NCBI GenBank assembly: GCA_003725745.1
Contig: RHDP01000001.1
Location: forward strand, 3,487,001 to 3,551,000
Direction of reading: 5' to 3'
Source: Streptomyces sp. I6
GTDB taxonomy: Bacteria > Actinomycetota > Actinomycetes > Streptomycetales > Streptomycetaceae
DNA: 64,000 nt
Within the stretch, counting starts at the first letter, position 1. Each line of letters starts with the position of its first letter. The position numbers and the translations under genes are program-made. The notes beneath the pieces were generated by a model. It did no database searches. It was not told where the DNA came from and saw only the letters and a program-made list of their open reading frames with translations. Shown here piece after piece: positions 61,767-64,000 of the stretch.

Positions 61767-62282
61767 ATGGTCCCGGATGTGACCTCCACCCCCAGCGCGG
61801 TACGCGCCATCAGCCCGGCCCGACTGGGCACCCTCGTCGTCATCGCCTGGAGCGGCGAGCATCCCGACGACGAGCGCGACATGCCCTTCCTGCTGGCCTA
61901 TGCGCTCGGGGACGGCGACGGCGGACCGGAGGCGACCGGGACCGCCGCCCGGGAGCTGCTGGACGCCGTGGGTCTGCCGGTCGGGACGGAGTACGTGGAC
62001 GCCGCCGAGTCCACCGGGCTTCCCGTCACACTGCTGGTGGAGGCCGGCCAGGCCGTCCTGACGATGCCTCATCTCACCGCGCAGTGCACGGTGCCGCCGG
62101 AGTGGCTGGCCGCTGTCGGGGAGCGGGGCCATGTGTACTTCATCTTCGCGACCCGGCCGTGGCCGGACGCCGCGCCCGGGGTCCCGGTCACGGAGGACCG
62201 GCTGCGGGAGTTCGTCGGCGACGAGGCGGTGCTGTCGACGGCGGCGCACTGCCTGCTGCCGGTCCGTCAGCTCCGGGGCTGA
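61767..62282 (+). CDS. DUF5949 family protein
   Basis: 171 aa from the ATG at 61767; a GTG four codons later (VTSTPSAVRAIS) is the more usual family start. Soluble alpha/beta: ISPARLGTLVVIAWSGEHPD, MPFLLAYALGDGDGG, LTAQCTVPPEWLAAVGERGH, VYFIFATRPWPDAAPGVPV. This Streptomyces-conserved family has no known function. Confidence 0.85.
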   Translation: MVPDVTSTPSAVRAISPARLGTLVVIAWSGEHPDDERDMPFLLAYALGDGDGGPEATGTAARELLDAVGLPVGTEYVDAAESTGLPVTLLVEAGQAVLTMPHLTAQCTVPPEWLAAVGERGHVYFIFATRPWPDAAPGVPVTEDRLREFVGDEAVLSTAAHCLLPVRQLRG

Positions 62283-62301
62283 GCGGCCGCCGGGCAGCGA
62301 G

Positions 62302-62339
62302 AGGCCCGGCTGACGGCGGTACGACCGCCGGCCGGGCCT
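62302..62339. terminator. Compound hairpin between convergent genes
   Basis: AGGCCCGGC-tgac-GGCGGT acg ACCGCC-g-GCCGGGCCT, a two-part stem usable from both strands. Confidence 0.8.
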
Positions 62340-62356
62340 GGTTCACGCCTTGCTGG

Positions 62357-62491
62357 TCAGAGCTGCCGGAAAGCGCTCGCCGGGCGGGAGGGCGCGTGGT
62401 GCGCGTCCCCCCGGGCAGTCCCGGCGAGCCTGCGTCGTATTCCGGCACGCACGGCGGCGGCCGCCGCCGGGTGAGGAAGCGTCAGCTTCAC
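62357..62491 (-). CDS. Possible 44-aa basic protein
   Basis: GTG start with a near-perfect ribosome site AAAGGAGG five bases upstream, one of the best in the window. The sequence runs MKLTLPHPAAAAVRAGIRRR then LAGTARGDAHHAPSRPASAF and RQL. It ends next to a convergent terminator, as a real gene would. There is no recognisable family; it could be a leader peptide or a small conserved protein. Confidence 0.5.
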   Translation of the reverse strand: MKLTLPHPAAAAAVRAGIRRRLAGTARGDAHHAPSRPASAFRQL

Positions 62492-62727
62492 GGTGGCCTC
62501 CTTTGCAGGGGGTTGAGGACACCGGCGACGTTAGTCCGGATCTGACGATCCGTCGTGCCGAGCGGGGCGGCGATTACTGCGTGTGCGCATCGGCCCAGGT
62601 GGCGGAGGGCCGGGGAATCGTCCGGACGGAACCGGGCGGAATTCGACGAGACCAGGCGAATCCGATGGAGCCGGACCGAATCCGACGGGAGCCGGCCGGG
62701 ACCACCGGAGAGGAAGTCAGGAGAGAC

Positions 62728-63369
62728 ATGGGGACTCGAGCCAGGACGCGCGCCCCGCGTTCCGTGGCGGCGTCGCACGCCGCTCCCGCGGCCGAGGTGG
62801 GCGCGAGTCGCGGCTTCGCCCTGATGCTCGTGCTCACGGGCGCGGCGGGACTGCTCGCCTCCTGGGCCATCACGCTCGACAAGTTCCGGCTGCTGGAGGA
62901 TCCGGGCTTCACCCCCGGATGCAGCCTCAATCCCGTGGTGTCGTGCGGGAGCATCATGGAGAGCGAACAGGCGGCCGTCTTCGGCTTCCCGAACCCGATG
63001 CTCGGGCTCGTCTCGTACGCCGTGGTGACCGCGGTCGGCGCCGGGCTGCTGGCGGGGGCCCGGTACCGGCGCTGGTTCTGGCTCGCGCTCAACGGGGGAG
63101 CCCTCTTCGGCGTCGCCTTCTGCACCTGGCTGCAGTTCCAGTCGCTGTACCGGATCGGCGCTCTCTGCCTGTGGTGCTGTCTCGCGTGGGTCGCCACGAT
63201 CGTCCTGTTCTGCCGGGTGACCCGGCACACCGTCGAGCACCGGATGCTGCCGGCACCGGACCGTCTGCGGGCCGGCCTGCTCGAGTTCGGCTGGCTGCCG
63301 CCGGTCGCGTGGACCGGGACCGTCGGCATGCTCGTGCTCACGCGATGGTGGGACTTCTGGACCAGCTGA
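62728..63369 (+). CDS. Vitamin K epoxide reductase (VKOR) family protein
   Basis: 213 aa, CAGGAGAG before the ATG. Four to five membrane helices. First Cys pair in PGCSLNPVVSCGSIM, conserved Ser and Asn in the GFPNPMLGLVSY loop, and the redox CxxC in ALCLWCCLAW. Bacterial VKOR homologues reoxidise a DsbA-like partner using quinone, so it supports disulfide formation in exported proteins such as the Cys-containing chaplins and rodlins nearby. That link is inference from neighbourhood. Confidence 0.93.
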   Translation: MGTRARTRAPRSVAASHAAPAAEVGASRGFALMLVLTGAAGLLASWAITLDKFRLLEDPGFTPGCSLNPVVSCGSIMESEQAAVFGFPNPMLGLVSYAVVTAVGAGLLAGARYRRWFWLALNGGALFGVAFCTWLQFQSLYRIGALCLWCCLAWVATIVLFCRVTRHTVEHRMLPAPDRLRAGLLEFGWLPPVAWTGTVGMLVLTRWWDFWTS

Positions 63370-63818
63370 GTCCCCGAGGCGCCGGTCCCCGCGACCGGCA
63401 GGGCGGGCCGGGGAGCAGGAGCGGCCGTTCGGAGCGGGGACGGCCGCTTTCACGTTCCGGCCGGGCCTGCCCCGGGCTGTGGCACGCCGGGCCGGGACGG
63501 CGAGCCGGCCGAATGGACGTGCCGAGCACACGGTCGCGTCCAGGAGGCCGGCCCGGGGGCCGCATGCGGGGGCATCCCCGGTCCGGCCGCGGCCTTCCCG
63601 CCGCCGGTCGGATCGCCGGGGCGGCTCAGCCCTCGGCCGGTTGCCCGTCTGCACCGCGGGGACCTCGTGGTCCGGTCGGACGCCGCCGGGCCGCCGTGCC
63701 GCCGGGTCGCCGCGCCGCCGTGCCGCCGCGCCGGATCGCGGAACTCCTGTCACCAAAACTCCTGTCACCGGGACCGCGGAACTCCTCCCGCCGGGACGGC
63801 CCCGGGCGCACCTGGCCC
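63370..63818. other. 449-bp gap without a supported gene
   Basis: Short CCGCCGTGCCG and AACTCCTGTCACC repeats (63690-63790) and nothing that looks coding on either strand. Confidence 0.5.
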
Positions 63819-64000
63819 CTACCGCTGCTGCGGCGCCAGGTGCAGTGTGAACCAGTCACGGGCCAGGGCCGAGACCTCATCGAGGGCTCCCGGCTCCTCG
63901 AAGAGATGCGTCGCCCCGGGACGACGACCAGTCGGCACTCGCAGCGCAACGCCGACTCCGCCTGGCGGTTGAGGTCGAGAACGGTCGTGTCACGACCCCC
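63819..64000 (-). CDS. C-terminal end of alpha/beta (dienelactone-type) hydrolase, partial, 1-nt frame break
   Basis: The right window edge cuts the gene. The last ~60 residues read RDTTVLDLNRQAESALRCEC, RLVVVPGATHLFEEPGALDE, VSALARDWFTLHLAPQQR. ATHLFEEPG contains the catalytic His region of hydrolases of this type, some of which are fused to a phosphoribosyltransferase domain. A 1-nt break at CCCC 63915-63918 separates VVVPG from ATHLF. Confidence 0.75.

Overview
The window is high-GC actinobacterial DNA, almost certainly Streptomyces. Coding regions have strongly G/C-biased third codon positions. The window carries rodlin and chaplin genes, which are aerial-hypha surface proteins of Streptomyces. 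It also has bldA-type TTA codons confined to accessory genes, a DrrA/DrrB exporter, an aerobic cobalamin pathway and abundant GC-rich minisatellites. No rRNA, tRNA or CRISPR was seen.

Layout. 0.1-10 kb: pirin, an AI-2E-type membrane protein, a multidomain SpoIIE-type phosphatase, aspS, an L,D-transpeptidase lipoprotein and metG. 10-20 kb: a VWA protein with a long Ala-rich linker, a PhoX-type phosphatase behind a candidate PHO box, an amino-acid permease, an S4 RNA-binding protein and a FUSC membrane protein. 20-26.5 kb: a lipoprotein, a TetR regulator with two operator palindromes facing a metallo-beta-lactamase-fold protein, small membrane proteins, an FMN reductase and the drrA-drrB exporter pair.

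26.9-32.7 kb is an accessory island with visibly more A+T. It holds an XRE-TPR regulator, four translationally coupled small genes, and a complete graspetide (omega-ester/amide peptide) cassette: precursor tgmA, ATP-grasp ligase tgmB and a PIMT-like methyltransferase tgmC. A GntR regulator and a divergent small gene flank an intergenic region with three 17-bp direct repeats. This is the most interesting system in the window. Its components belong to recognised families, but the precursor core and the regulatory arrangement look individual. Next come a MerR-PP2C fusion, an IS200-type fossil, a large AAA+ regulator and a CPA2 antiporter.

41.4-52.6 kb is an aerobic cobalamin locus: cobL, cobM, cobK, cobIJ, cobH, cobG and cobN. 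A cobalamin riboswitch precedes cobN. 52.8-64 kb holds a DM13 protein, an RsmC/RlmG-like methyltransferase, then three rodlins and four chaplins (one long, LAxTG-anchored) interleaved with a glycosyltransferase. A DUF5949 protein, a VKOR-family protein and a partial hydrolase at the right edge close the window.

A pervasive oddity is that fourteen otherwise convincing genes are broken by eighteen 1-nt frame breaks, nearly all at G or C runs. In each complete gene, adding one base per break gives one uninterrupted family-length frame. This looks like homopolymer under-calling rather than pseudogenisation, so these genes are annotated as full-length CDS with the break noted.
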